From assembly GCA_944989445.1 (NCBI GenBank), contig CALYLW010001083.1, positions 299,106-363,105 of the forward strand: a DNA stretch of 64,000 nucleotides. Reading direction: 5' to 3'. Positions 36,689 through 48,582 of the stretch are shown one piece after another (within the stretch, counting starts at the first letter, position 1; each line of letters opens with the position of its first letter). The stretch comes from Ampullaceana balthica (lineage: Eukaryota > Mollusca > Gastropoda > Lymnaeidae). The translations under genes were made by a program, and so were the position numbers. The notes beneath the pieces are model-generated. The model was not told the origin of the DNA. It saw only the letters and a list, made by a program, of their open reading frames with translations, and searched no databases.

Positions 36689-37031
36689 ACATTACACCCA
36701 ACAACTGTCTTTATACACTCAACAACTGTCTTTATACACCCAACAACTGTCTTTATACACCCAACAACTGTCTTTATACACCCAACAACTGCCGTTATAC
36801 ACCCAAACTGCCTTAATGACCCAACAACTGCCGTTATACACCCAACAACTGCCGTTATATACACCCAAAACTGCCTTAATAGACCCAACAACTGCCGTTC
36901 TATACACCCAAACTGCCTTAATAGACCCAACAACTGCCGTTCTATACACCCAAACTGCCTTAATAGACCCAACAACTGCCGTTCTATACACCCAAACTGC
37001 CTTAATAGACCCAACAACTGCCGTTATACAC
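36689..37031. repeat. Composite minisatellite (ACACCCAACAACTGYCKTTAT)
   Basis: The left part is a 21-bp unit (ACACCCAACAACTGTCTTTA plus T). The right part alternates CCAACAACTGCCGTTCTATA with CACCCAAACTGCCTTAATAG at about 42 bp. Both strands are open over it only because of the repeat periodicity. Confidence 0.95.
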
Positions 37032-37231
37032 CCAGCGGCTTAGCGTGGGTATGTGCCACCCGGGGCAGAACCCAATTTAGCCCCCCCCCCGAAAAATATC
37101 TAAATGCTATAAAGTAAAGATAGTCTTTATTAGAACGTAATGATGACACAATACATATTTATGTTAGAAATAAAAAGAAATGCTTCATTACTTTAATAAA
37201 ATTGAAGTTTATGTTTTTTCTCATTGCACAA

Positions 37232-37654
37232 GAGGCCGTAAAAAATGACGTCACGGGATTTTGGCAGAAATTTTACCCTCCTCCCCCCATCGTCACACGT
37301 CGCCACAAAAACTCAGACCCCCTCAATTATGACGACACAAAGCTTTGCTCCCCCACCCCATAAATGCCGTATTTTCTATTTGAAAATGAGCATTTTTCAC
37401 ATCACTTTTTTGTTATTTAAGCATGTATTTAGTGTAAGCTGCACTCTAACATTTGGAAAGCCACTTAAAATGCAATTAAACAAATTGTAAGCAATCAAAT
37501 ATTTAAATACATTTTTACATTTTTTATTTTCAGTTGCGCGTTTTGATGTGACGTCACATTTCTTAACCACCCCCTCCCCCTCGTCACACATGGTCACAAA
37601 TGTGTGACCCCCTCCACCACACTTAGGTGCGTGAAGTCATTTATGGACGGCTCT
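37232..37654. mobile_element. PIF/Harbinger-like MITE M3
   Basis: The left end GAGGCCGTAAAAAATGACGT and the right end AAGTCATTTATGGACGGCTC are inverted. CAA flanks both sides (37229-37231 and 37655-37657). Internal GTCACA and C-rich tracts as in relatives. Confidence 0.75.
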
Positions 37655-38344
37655 CAATCTTTCAGGTATCAATGTTTTCAGCCATACCATGCTCAATAGC
37701 CAAAATAGATATAGATTATATAATCTTGGTGTGTTCGTTATTGATATTGATTAATTTTTTTTATTAACTTAATTTTAAAGAATAAACTTGAACAAATTAA
37801 CTTGTCTTGAATTCATTAATTCTTTTTTTCCCGGTGGGTTAAAATATTCCTAGTTTGACAATGGCACGTAAGATATTTTGTATACTCTAATTTGAAGGCA
37901 AAATTTCAAAGTCCAGTTTAGCAGCAGGTGTACGGAAATCTGTTTTCTAAATTCGATATAACTGCCAAAACTCACACGAATTTCTGCAGTAATCTCATGT
38001 TATGAAAAGTACAACTTTCTTCTCAACTGTTTTTCTACACAGTATGGATCATATTCGCTTTGATCACCAAATATTTGCCCTCCCATTCTTTGATTAGAAG
38101 ATTCGATTAAAAGAATGAGGTCTCGACATAAAATTTTATTAAATTTGTAAAGCATCCTTAACGTATTCCACTAGTTTCTCTGTGAGAAGCCTCTGCTACG
38201 CATTTTTTAACATTATATATTTGTAAATAATTTCGGGCATCTTTGACATAAATTAGAAAATAAAAAGATTTCATTGTGACTATCAAAGCTCCTGCGTCTG
38301 TTCGTGTGTTGAGCTTTTTGTCTGCATCTATCAGTTCTTCTATA

Positions 38345-38836
38345 GCTTTAAAAATAAGAAAAACCCGTAAAAAACCAAGTTTTTGACTATAAATCCTTTA
38401 TGTACGAGAAGTAACTAAAAGAATGTTCATTATAATACGCAGCGCCAGACCATCCAGAAATACAAAATTGCAGTTGTGTCGTAAAACATGTTTAATATAA
38501 TGCGCACCGATCAGGAATATGTTTATAAAAAGAGCTGTCAATAAAATACGCACCTTATTGCGCGACAGAAAGGTTGTTCAATATAATACGCACCGCGACG
38601 CTCTATCTCAAAAAATAGCATGATACATAGGAATAAATAAAATAATCTAAAAAATCAATAATTTAATTACGGTACATGCGATCGATCTGAAATTTTGATA
38701 CATTGTTTTTATCATCGGTACGAAACTGCCTGCAAAATTTCAGCTCGCTATCTTGCGAGCAAGTGGGTTAAAAATCGATCAAAAGTTTTGGCGACAACGT
38801 CGGCCGCAGACACCACGAGTTAATATAAAGGATTTA
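38345..38836 (-). mobile_element. Helentron-like element, divergent subfamily
   Basis: It is the reverse complement counterpart of 19821-20330. It begins AACCCGTAAAAAACCAAGTT with the subterminal TATAAATCCTTTATG and ends GTTAATATAAAGGATTTATA. It shares the repeated ATTATAATACGCAGCG and AATATAATGCGCACCG blocks. Confidence 0.6.
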
Positions 38837-39463
38837 TAACCTCAAAATGGGTTCATGGTATATTCATTATTTTTTACCCTTAAGTCTGTTTAATGCCTTG
38901 GTTGTAGAAGCAATTAGATATTCCAAACGGTGTATGGACATGGAAAAGAATGCGTAACAAAGTTCTAGTGTACTAAAATATTTAGAGAGTTCGTTTCAGT
39001 TTGAGTATCATGTAAACAAATTAGGTTAAATGAACTTTTTGAGCGAGATTTTACATTGACATTTAATTTATTGCGTTTTCTTGAACTCCTGCATACGTTC
39101 AGCCATGAAGAAGTATTAACACACGTTGGGGCCTCTGCACTCCATTATTTTAAGATCATCATTTATTTAAAATCATTTCAGAAATGTCGAAAGAACGTCT
39201 TGCTACTTTGTTTTGTTTCTTTATTAATAGTCTATTCTGTTGATCCAAGTTATGATTCTTTCCAATGCAAAAAACTTTGGTAATGTGAAGCACTTGTTCG
39301 TGAGTGGCTACTTTTGTATTTATGTGTGCCAAGTTTTAATTCCATTAGAGATGCAATTTTATTCATTACTTTTATTTATTCCACAAAATAAAGACATTAA
39401 AATAAGTATGCTTTGAAAGCATAAACCATATAAGCACGCCAACAATTTTGTTCCAGTAGTTTA
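38837..39463. other. Dispersed unclassified repeat (fragment)
   Basis: About 39290-39450 resembles 53380-53520 (TTAATTCCATTAGAGATGCA against TAATTCAATTAGATGAGCAA and the following CTACAAAACAAAAGATTTAA-like block). A 75-codon frame at 39056-39283 matches nothing I know. Confidence 0.4.
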
Positions 39464-41325
39464 GGGGCCGTCCATAAATGACGTCACGCTATTTTTGTCG
39501 ATTTTTGACCCCCTCCTCCCCCTCGTCACGCGTCGTCACAAAAACTTAGACCCCCCCTCTAAAAATACGTCACACATCTTTGACCCCCCCTAAATAAAAA
39601 ACAGATAACAAACTTATTTTCTAATTGAAAATAAGTTTATTTCAAATCACTTTTATTGTCATTTAAGTATTTATTATTTATTTAGTGAAGATCTACATTG
39701 TAATATCGTAACCCGCGTGAAGCATTTTTAAAAAACGTTTAACTGGCCTTCAGAAAACGAACTGTGTTAACATTATTAGCTTATATTTTATTTTAATGCA
39801 TACAAATTAAACATTGACTATTGATCATCACGGTTAACGTCTTTGTTTAGAATTTTTATTTTTATTTGAAAATAACTTTTTAAAAATGTATTTTTTAAAA
39901 AAATCCCTCAATTGACTGACGGGCATCCCGTAAGAAAGAGTTCGGCGAACATAGGTAAATAACCTCATCTGGGGTCAAAAAGGGAATTCTTGGGGGTAAT
40001 GCAGACTCATTTGGGACACATAACATCCACTACAATCCACTATAGATATATTAAAATACGTCATCTGTACGTGTACGCTTGGAACATATGGCCATTATTG
40101 AACCGGTTCCTTCCAGAAAATGCATTTTTTTAAAAATTTGACAACTATGTAGATTTCTTACCTACGTACTATACGAAGACACCTAAATCTACCCTACTTT
40201 CAATTATATTGACACGAGTGACAATAATCTTAATCCACATGACTTGTCTGTATCACGTATCATTTCTGTGATATTTAAAATTAATGCCTTAAAAACTGAG
40301 CTAAGAAGAAAAGTTGTTTTGTGCTCCTCTCGAATTGCGATGTCAAGAATTTGATGCATTCAATAAAGTTAATGAATACTTGACTAATTTTAAATGGGCT
40401 CATTTACAACTATATCTAGAACAGTGCTTTTCAAACTTTTTAGTATGGCGGACCGGCAGGAATTTTTTCCATTGCACTAGGTACCTGTGCATTATTTTCC
40501 CTGCACTGACAATTTGTTCTGTACTTTTTTTGAGAACATCTGCAGACCGGCAGCGGATGCCCCACGGACCGGCACCGGTCCGTGGACCACCACTTTGAGA
40601 AGCACTGATCTAGAAGACTAGAATGGCCAGGGGAGTTGGACCAAAAACCCATCGAACAATTATATCAAACTTAAAACGTTTTTAATTCTATCAAATAGAT
40701 TCCCCCCCCTCCCCTTTTAAAGAAAAAAGATATTCCGTGTCGTTTTGACTTAAAATATCTACACATAATCCTAATCAGATCATTTTTAGACACTTGTCAT
40801 GCATGTAAAACTCACCAGTAGCATTTTCGCTAACGACGCTCCCCCAAATCCCATAGTCATGTGAGCAGGACCTAGAGTCTGGGGGTGGTAACGCACACAT
40901 AAACTTGTATATTTTGGGGTAACGGGCAAAAAAGTTCGACAGAGAACCAAACGGAGCTGCGGTTACATCACAAATGCTTTGATGTCAACATCAAACGACG
41001 CAGTGTAACAATTTCATATGTTATCTTGTGAATTCTCAAACTTAAGGATTATAATTAGATTTAATTTTCGTGTCTTGATAGCTTACGCCAACCAGCGTCT
41101 GATGGCCTACCGACCGGCACACTGAGAAGCACTGATTTAAACCCAAAAAAAGTCATTAAATAAATTGTAAGCGACCAAATATTTCAGTGGAAGTTTTATT
41201 TAAAGTTACCCCTTTGATGTGACGTCACATTTCTTCAAACCCCCTCCCTCCCCCTCGACACGCATCGTCACAAAAGTGTGACCCCCCTCCCCCCTAGGTG
41301 CGTGACGTCATTTATGGACGGCCCC
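39464..41325. mobile_element. Long PIF/Harbinger-like element M4 (1.86 kb)
   Basis: The left end GGGGCCGTCCATAAATGACG and right end CGTCATTTATGGACGGCCCC are perfect mirrors. The flanks TTA (39461-39463 and 41326-41328) are the 3-bp duplication expected for PIF/Harbinger. The ends include the palindrome TGACGTCA. The interior (for example GACTGACGGGCATCCCGTAA) is shared with 48583-50254. No transposase frame is visible, so it is non-autonomous despite its length. Confidence 0.85.
40422..40607. mobile_element. 186-bp hAT MITE inside M4
   Basis: The ends are CAGTGCTTTTCAAACTTTTT and the inverse of CAGTGCTTCTCAAAGTGGTG. It has an exact 8-bp duplication ATCTAGAA at 40414-40421 and 40608-40615. 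The related element at 49.5 kb has the single uninterrupted ATCTAGAA, confirming the insertion. The interior is a GGACCGGCACCGGTCCGTGG palindrome. Confidence 0.95.
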
Positions 41326-41932
41326 TTACCTACGTTAAAATTGATTACATGTACCAGCACGTAATTGGCATGTTCGTACATTACTTCAGCCCAAATGTTT
41401 TTCAGCTCAGTGGCATTAGTATCAGAAGTCTTGGATTAATTAAAGAATAGGAATTTGAAATTTGGCATTAGAAACGTCCAAGTATTTTAATATAGTTTCT
41501 TCCTTTTATCTTTGCTTTTATTTGATTTTATTTAACGTTATCATAACGTATTTTTATTTTAGAAGCTAATTAACAAAGAGGAATTTGCCGCCCCCCCCCC
41601 AACAAAATGCCACTTGGAGAATTCTATTCGTTCATGTTTCAAATCGATAGGGTACAATCAAGCTCTGGTTTTTCAGAACTGTAGCATTAGTATCAGAAGA
41701 ATTTAAGAAGTTTTGGAAGTTAAAACGTTCACATGCTTTATGATAGTTCCTTTATTTCTTTTATTAATTTCTTTTTTTGGCTTTTCTTTTATTTCGATTA
41801 AAAGCTCAACTTTCTTATAAATGTTTTTATTTTTAGTTTCTATATAAAAACTACTAGGAATTTGCCGCCCATGGCAAAGTGCCACCCGGGGCATTCACCC
41901 CCCCCACCTTGCCACCCCTCGCTACGCCACTG

Positions 41933-42240
41933 GTTCGTAGATAGTATTGCCTGGTAGCCAATTTAATAAACTACATGTCTTTGAAGGAAAATGAAAATAA
42001 TTGGTGTTATGTTGTTGATATTTTAATTTATAGACCAAATAACCCTATTTAGATTAACGAATAAAAAGAGATGTCACTATGTAACTTAATGATTGAAAGT
42101 TTTAGTCACGTATGAGGTCAATCATACGCGTTCATATTAATTTTCAAAATAATTAAATTTTTATAAATATGTAAAAGACATAGTTTTCGGCTATTTTAAA
42201 TACGAAGACAGTTAATTGCAATATATTGACATTATGTATG
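41933..42240. repeat. Unclassified dispersed repeat, uninterrupted copy
   Basis: It is similar to 56490-56610 plus 57905-58060 (GACCAAATAACCCTATTTAG and AAAGACATAGTTTTCGGCTA). It shows the empty site of the hAT insertion at 56.6 kb. Confidence 0.7.
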
Positions 42241-45200
42241 TATGGCATCTGTCCGTATACGAAAGACGATAGATTTATCTTTATTATTTGCAGCTCTTGG
42301 TGTGGCTGATGAGACCAATCCTTGAGTGGCAGTCTCTTCTGTATGTCACACACACGAATGTAGTGGGGCAGTGTTGCCTGGCCTTCCTCCTCGCTCTTTT
42401 TAAATCCCTTATATTAACTTCACCGCCGTCTCTCTCTGTCTGTCTGTCTCTCTCTCTGTCTCTCTCTCATCATCTCATGGGCTCGGCGGGCGGAAAAACA
42501 AAAGTCAAAAATGACCCACTTCCAATGATCCGATCGAACTGAAATTTGGCACACGGACCCGTGTTACCTAACAATGCATCGTATCAAAATTTCAGATCGA
42601 TCGAACGTACCGTAATTAAATTAATGCATTTTTAGTTTATCCTTATATGAGGTATGTAATTTTAATTCACGATTTGTTATTGTTTTTTTGCCACGTGAAA
42701 GTTTGAGCATTGAGGCGACCCAACGAAACGACGGTGCGCTTTTGTTTACATTTTACGTGTCACTCTGAGCTCGGTCAAGCGAATCGGTGACCAGACTTTT
42801 CCCCTCTCCCCCCACCCACCCCTCCCCCCCCCCACTAGGGTTATGATGCAAAGTTGAGTTAAGACAGATTCAGTCTGTAAATGTTTGAATATAATCAATA
42901 CTTTTAGTTATGTCTCATCTATAAGGGATTTATAGTCAAAAACTTTGTTTTTACGGGGTTGTTTAATTAAATCCCTTATATTAACTTCACCGCCGTCTCT
43001 CTCTGTCTGTCTCTCTGTCTGTCTCTCTCTCATCATCTCATGGGCTCGGCGGGCGGAAAAACAGAAGTCAAAAATGACCCACTTCCAATGATCCGATCGA
43101 ACTGAAATTTGGCACACGGACCCGTCTTACCTAACAATGCATCGTATCAAAATTTCAGATCGATCGAACGTACCGTAATTAAATTAATGCATTTTTAGTT
43201 TATCCTTATATGAGGTATGTAATTTAAAATTCACGATTTGTTATTGTTTTTTTGCCACGTGAAAGTTTGAGCATTGAGGCGACCCAACGAAACGACGGTG
43301 CGCTTTTGTTTACATTTTACGTGTCACTCTGAGCTCGGTCAAGCGAATCGGTGACCAGACTTTTCCCCTCTCCCCCTCCCACCCACCCCTCCCCCCTAGG
43401 GTTATGAAGCAAACTTGTGTTAAGACAGATTCAGTCTGTAAATGTTTGAAAATAATCAATACTGTTAGTTATGTCTCATATATAAGGGATTTATAGTCAA
43501 AAACTTTGTTTTTACGGGTTTGTTTTATTAAATCCCTTATATTAACTTCACCGGCGTCTCTCTCTCTCTCTCTCTGTCTGTCTGTCTTGGGCTCGGCGGG
43601 CGGAAAAACAGAAGTCAAAAATGACCCACTTCCCATGATCCGATCGAACTGAAATTTGGCACACGGACCCGTCTGACCTAACAATGCATCGTATCAAAAT
43701 TTCAGATCGATCGAACGTACCGTAATTAAATTAATGCATTTTTAGTTTATCCTTATATGAGGTATGTAATTTAAATTCACGGTTTGTTATTGTTTTTTTG
43801 CCACGTGAAATTTTGAGCTGACGCGTTGAGGCGACCCAACGAAGCGACGGGCGCTTTTGTTTACATTTTACGTGTCACTCTGAGCTCGGTCAAGCGAATC
43901 GGTGACCAGACTTTTCCCCTCTCCCCCCCCACCCACCCCTCCCCCCCCACTAGGGTTATGATGCAAAGTTGAGTTAAGACAGATTCAGTCTGTAAATGTT
44001 TGAAAATAATCAATACTGTTAGTTATGTCTCATATATAAGGGATTTATAGTCAAAAACTTTGTTTTTACGGGTTTGTTTTATTAAATCCCTTATATTAAC
44101 TTCGCGGCCGTCTCTGTCGTCATCTCTCTCATCATCTCTCTCTCTCTGTCTTGGGCTCGGCGGGCGGAAAAACAGAAGTCAAAAATGACCCACTTCCCAT
44201 GATCCGATCGAACTGAAATTTGGCACACGGACCCGTCTAACCTAACAATGCATCGTATCAAAATTTCAGATCGATCGAACGTACCGTAATTAAATTAATG
44301 CATTTTTAGTTTATCCTTATATGAGGTATGTAATTTAAATTCACGGTTTGTTATTGTTTTTTTGCCCACGTGAAATTTTGAGCTGACGCATTGAGGCGAC
44401 CCAACGAAGCGACGGGCGCTTTTGTTTACATTTTACGTGTCACTCTGAGCTCGGTCAAGCGAATCGGTGACCAGACTTTTCCCCTCTCCCCCCCACCCAC
44501 CCCTCCCACCCCCCACTAGGGTTATGATGCAAAGTTGAGTTAAGACAGATTCAGTCTGTAAATGTTTGAAAATAATCAATACTGTTAGTTATGTCTCATA
44601 TATAAGGGATTTATAGTCAAAAACTTTGTTTTTACGGGTTTGTTTTATTAAATCCCTTATATTAACTTCACCGCCGTCTCTGTCGTTCGTCGTCGGGCAG
44701 GCGGGCGGAAAACAAAAGTAAAAAAATGACACACTTCCCGTGATGCCATCGAGCTGAAATTTGGCACATTGACTCGTGTCACCTAACAATGAATCGTATC
44801 AAAATTATCGATCGAAAGTACCCTAATTAAATTAATGCATTTTTAGTTTATCTCTATATAATATATATAATTCAAATTCACGTTTTTTTTTATTGTTTTT
44901 CTTTCACGTGCCAGTTCACGCGTTGACGCCGACCATCGATGTCCACACCCACTCCCGTCGCTTCCCCCGGTTTTAAAGCCAGGGGATATCACTCGGTGTC
45001 AGTCTGTAAATGTTTGTCGCGTTTGAACATAATCAATACTTTTAGCTATGTCTCATATATAAGGGATTTATAGTCAAAAACTTTGGTTTTACGGGTTTGT
45101 TTTATTTCAACTGCTTCTGCCATAGTTCGCTCCTGTGCTCTTAGTGATCCTTATTTCACTATAGCCTGCCACGTGGACATATCAGTTTTCCCCAGTTTTG

Positions 45201-45662
45201 TGTCAATGTTGGCTTCTTTCAGTTCTCTCCTGCATATGTCCATGTATCTAAGACATGGACAACCAACCAACCTTTTCTTTGTCGTCAGCTCGCTGTATAG
45301 CATACCCTTGGGTATGCGACCACTTTGCATTCTCTTGACGTGTCCAAGCCAACGGAGACGTCTTTGGCTAAATATGGCTGGAATGCTACTCATGCTTGCT
45401 TGAGCCAAGACCTCTGTGTTGGGGACTTTCTCTTGCCATTTCAGGTGGAATCTATTGAGCCTTCTTTCATGCCTGATATAGGTGGTCAAAGACTCGCATC
45501 CATACAGGAGTGTGCTCAGTACGCAGGACTGGTATACCTGCAGCTTAGTCCTTGCTGTGAATTTAGCATAGGGCAAGACTCTTTTGTACAGTCTAGCCAT
45601 AACAGCGTCTGCCTTCCCTATCCTACCGCATCCCTATCTTCCAGTGAGAGGGAGCAACCCAG
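42241..45662 (-). mobile_element. LINE ORF2 C-terminal half, split by a Helentron-like array
   Basis: The minus frame 45600-45151 gives STLLYGCESLTTYIRHERRL, RRLRWLGHVKRMQSGRIPKG and KEANIDTKL, the region after the reverse transcriptase of a common animal LINE. The coding 3' tail (C2H2-like) continues at 42400-42241. Between them 42401-45107 is inserted. The uninterrupted copy at 10586-10841 shows that CTCGCTCTTTTC and ACTGCTTCTGCC are normally adjacent. It is 5'-truncated near 45662. Confidence 0.88.
42401..45107 (+). mobile_element. Five head-to-tail Helentron-like non-autonomous units
   Basis: Units start at TAAATCCCTTATATTAACTT at 42401, 42968, 43529, 44083 and 44649 (567, 561, 554, 566 and about 458 bp). 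Each has a TCTCTGTCTG microsatellite, a CCGATCGAACTGAAATTTGG block, a C-rich tract and an end with the inverted ATATAAGGGATTTATAGTC. The last part is CAAAAACTTTGTTTTTACGG with a short hairpin. There is no target duplication and insertion is in a T-run. These features fit HINE/Helentron rolling-circle elements. The first four units are very alike and the fifth is divergent. Confidence 0.65.
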
Positions 45663-45719
45663 TGGCGTAGCTAGGGGAGGTGGAGGGGACGGTCTGCCCC
45701 GGGCAGCACACATTTAGGG

Positions 45720-46494
45720 GCGGCATTTAGGGGCATTTGAAAAATACAACCATTTCCAACAACCGCCCGTTTTCTTTTGAAAGGGGTGAAACCCGAGTGA
45801 AACAAAAATACTCGTACTTTCGAGTCTGAAATAACGGATTCGCACAACATTTGTTCAATTACATAGTGGATGTTATAACTAGCCTAGAACCATTCAAAAA
45901 AATTAAATAGCTCAGAAAAGGTATTAATTTGTTTGGAAAATTAAGCGGTATACGTCACAGATGAAGCTTTTATAAGAAAACTACACAAAAAACACATCAC
46001 CGCTGGGTCGAATAATATGTGCTATTAATAGCGCCACGTCGTTGTTCAGGTGGAATTTCGACATTCGCAGAATGACGCGCGAACAAGTACCTACAATGCA
46101 TGGTTGTTCAAATATTGTGTTTAACATGTAAGTAGTAATTTATATTACTGTTTCAGTTTTCAGAAAATTATTGTAAGGTAGGTTATTAAAAATATTTTTG
46201 TTTTCATTGCATTAAAGTAGCACAAATAATTTGTGTTTTTCATGAAAATACGGTTATTCATTAACAATATTAAGCCTATCCAATTAAAGTAATGTGTAAA
46301 TAATTTGAATTCGTAAATTTTATGGAAAATTATTAAGATTTATGACATGAATATGAAAATATTCAAATTCCTCCGTTAATAAACACCACATTAGGCATAA
46401 ATAATTTTTTAAAAGACATACTTTAAAATTTCAAGATTCTTGGAAAAATTCAAAATCTGAAGAAGTAACTAGTAAAAGGAGATCAGATGCAGGA
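45720..46494. other. hAT interior, no coding frame recognised
   Basis: AT-rich. I see no protein motif or repeat unit between the left hAT end and the transposase remnant. Confidence 0.4.
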
Positions 46495-47125
46495 TTTTTA
46501 CTCAATTCAATGCAATCTTTTTCTTTTCTATGTTATCTCAATTTGTTGGAACCCGTCATTGCGTGGAACAAAGAGATGTGTTAATAGAAAAAAGCTGTTA
46601 TATCAGCCAAACAATTTGTGAAGAGTTGAAGATATCAACTGAACGCGGAGTTAGAAGGATAAGAAAAAATATGAGTGGGGGAAATTAAGAAGATTTGGTT
46701 CAATCGTTAGAACTAGAAGTAAACGAGAAATTTTTAGATCCATGGATGGAATTATAAAAGAACGGCTTTATCAGTTGCATATCCTTGCAAGAAAATATTC
46801 GTATATAATACCATGTAACCTACTAAATGAAGCATTTGAACATCAAATAAATTACTTTATCGACATTGATAAAAACAATTCCATATTGAAAGAAAAAGTA
46901 TCCAGGTTTTTTGGGCTATACATACAATATAAGAAAATGCATTATGTTAGAAAAACGGGGGAAAAGGCCCCCTTGATCTATTAACTTCTACAAACTGAAG
47001 TTGATAAATATTATCTTCGTTCCACAATGAGCGCTTTAAAACAACAAGATCTTTCATTATTGTCCATAGAACAAGATATTACAAATAAATTAAATTTTGA
47101 TAGCATAATACACGATTTTTCTATT
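46495..47125 (+). pseudogene. hAT transposase C-terminal fragment (ZMYM1-like)
   Basis: Around 46535-46675 the conceptual product has RHCVEQRDVLIEKSCYISQT-like sequence. The frame at 46742-46984 has LHILARKYSYIIPCNLLNEA and NYFIDIDKNN. The same protein region is encoded inverted at 57855-57598, and homology extends to about 47122. The block before the dimerisation motif of ZMYM1/DUF4371-type transposases looks like this. Stops break the frame. Confidence 0.6.
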
Positions 47126-47147
47126 ATGAAAGTAAATGTATACATAA

Positions 47148-47653
47148 TTAAATACGCTTACACACAATGGTGTAGACCACATTGCGGCTGGTACAAAGAT
47201 AGCCATTCCTAATCTTGAATATCCCATTAGGGAAGACAATCTGGTCCGTCTGGGTAACAAAGGGACATGTCTTACAGCGATTACGACCACATGGCTTGGT
47301 GCCCAGATTGGAGGATGGAATAAGCAGACGGCTACGAACCAATAGGTCTCTCAGATTTTTGTACCTCCTGAAAACAATGAGGGGTGGGGTGGAAAATATG
47401 TTATTTGTCTCAGGGTCCTCGAGGAGGTGCTTGGTGCGGTTTTTCAAAAATATTTCCTTGGCTCTGATGTTGTGGGGATGGTATGTGAGCACCAATTTGC
47501 TCCTTTCATTACTATCACTGGAGCGTGATACAAAGGCGTCGGCACGAGTGAACTTTTTAACTCGCTGAAGTGCAGATTGAAGTATAGCTTCAGGGTAAGA
47601 ACTTTGTATAAAAAACTCCTCCATTTCCAACGCCTTTTCCAAAAAGTCCTCAT
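47148..47653 (-). pseudogene. Penelope-like element fragment, RT-endonuclease linker
   Basis: The minus frame 47642-47148 reads STPPLIVFRRYKNLRDLLVR, then GTKPCGRNRCKTCPFV and YLCTSRNVVYTIVCKRI. This is the linker after the reverse transcriptase with its Cys motif, running into the start of the GIY-YIG domain. The frame is open over 164 codons, but both ends are missing. Confidence 0.85.
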
Positions 47654-48036
47654 TAGATTGACACAGGCTACGGAGTTGAAGAAGTTGTGAAAAGGGAAAA
47701 GAATCCTTACAGGATTTGGGATGAGACGAGGGATAGAGTAGGTAAGAGTGGCTGTCCGTAGGTTTGAAGTAGGCCGAAATTTCTAAATTAAAATTAATTT
47801 GGAAGGGGGGGGGGTGGCTGCGACCTCAGAAGCATTCTTGTTAGGGTTGGGTTAAAAGGTATCGTGTATTATTATTAATGTGTATTTATAGGTATTTCAT
47901 CTTATGTGCCTCTTTTATTACTGCTTAAATAAACATGGCACGCAATTGTAAACATATAATCCACATTTACTTCGTTTCAATTACAATTATTTATTCATGT
48001 TTATTAATTTGTAAAAAGCATCATATAATCCACTAA
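47654..48036. other. AT-rich spacer between Penelope-like fragment and MITE
   Basis: No recognisable coding frame. About 47880-48000 (TTTACTTCGTTTCAATTACA) is similar in reverse to 56690-56740 (TAATTGTAATTGAAACAAAG), so it belongs to the hAT interior. Confidence 0.5.
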
Positions 48037-48119
48037 GTGGCCGTCCTTAAATGACGTCACGCGATTTTGTCTGACTTTTCACCCCTTCCCCCTTCGTCAC
48101 ACGTCGTCTCAAAAACTTA

Positions 48120-48536
48120 TCTTATCTGTTTACAGACGCGTCCTACGCTTATCTATGGTTTGTGATTAGTCCTGCATTTTTATTAGAGATTTAAATGTTG
48201 ATAAAGTGTTGGCTTTCCTGGTTCTTCAGGCAACCCATTCAACGCCCGAATTCCGGACGGGAAGAAGGAAAATTTGTATGTGTTTGTTCTTGCATACGGA
48301 ATAAGAAATGTGTTTTTATTCTTATGTCTATCTGAGGGTTGTATTAAGTTATCGTTGTGTTGTATTTCTAAATTAGAATTAATTGCTTTATGTATGGTTA
48401 CTATTTTGCTCTTGGTTCTTCTTCCCTCTAGTGTTTCAAGGCTTAATGATTTAACTAATGGTGTTATTCTTGTCAGTTTTGAATATTCTCCAGTAATGAA
48501 TCTGGCATCTCTTTTTTGAATTTGTTCTAGTTTATC
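48120..48536 (-). mobile_element. CR1/L2-like LINE fragment inside M5
   Basis: It starts with a TCTTATC tail and carries the minus-strand ORF2 C-terminus (KLEQIQKRDARFITGEYSKL). It is flanked by an exact 7-bp duplication AAACTTA at 48113-48119 and 48537-48543. A short 3' UTR segment is deleted relative to the 11-526 copy. Confidence 0.9.
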
Positions 48537-48582
48537 AAACTTAGACCCAGTCTTCAATATGACGTCACAAAGCTTTGACACC

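Larger units (their letters stand above)
37032..41932. mobile_element. Region bounded by CAGYGGCKTAGCG-type hAT ends, filled with insertions
   Basis: The left edge CAGCGGCTTAGCGTGGGTAT followed by GCCACCCGGGGCA is mirrored by TGCCACCCGGGGCA...CTCGCTACGCCACTG at 41870-41932. No 8-bp duplication is seen, so the ends may belong to two copies. The interior includes two PIF-like elements, a Helentron-like element and a hAT MITE. No transposase is recognised. Confidence 0.45.

Noticed and set aside
36667..37043. Repetitive frames on both strands
   Set aside because: They are products of the 21- and 42-bp minisatellite periodicity, with no other sign of coding.
45083..45717. Plus-strand frames of 106 and 130 codons
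   Set aside because: They overlap the minus-strand LINE ORF2 with recognised motifs.
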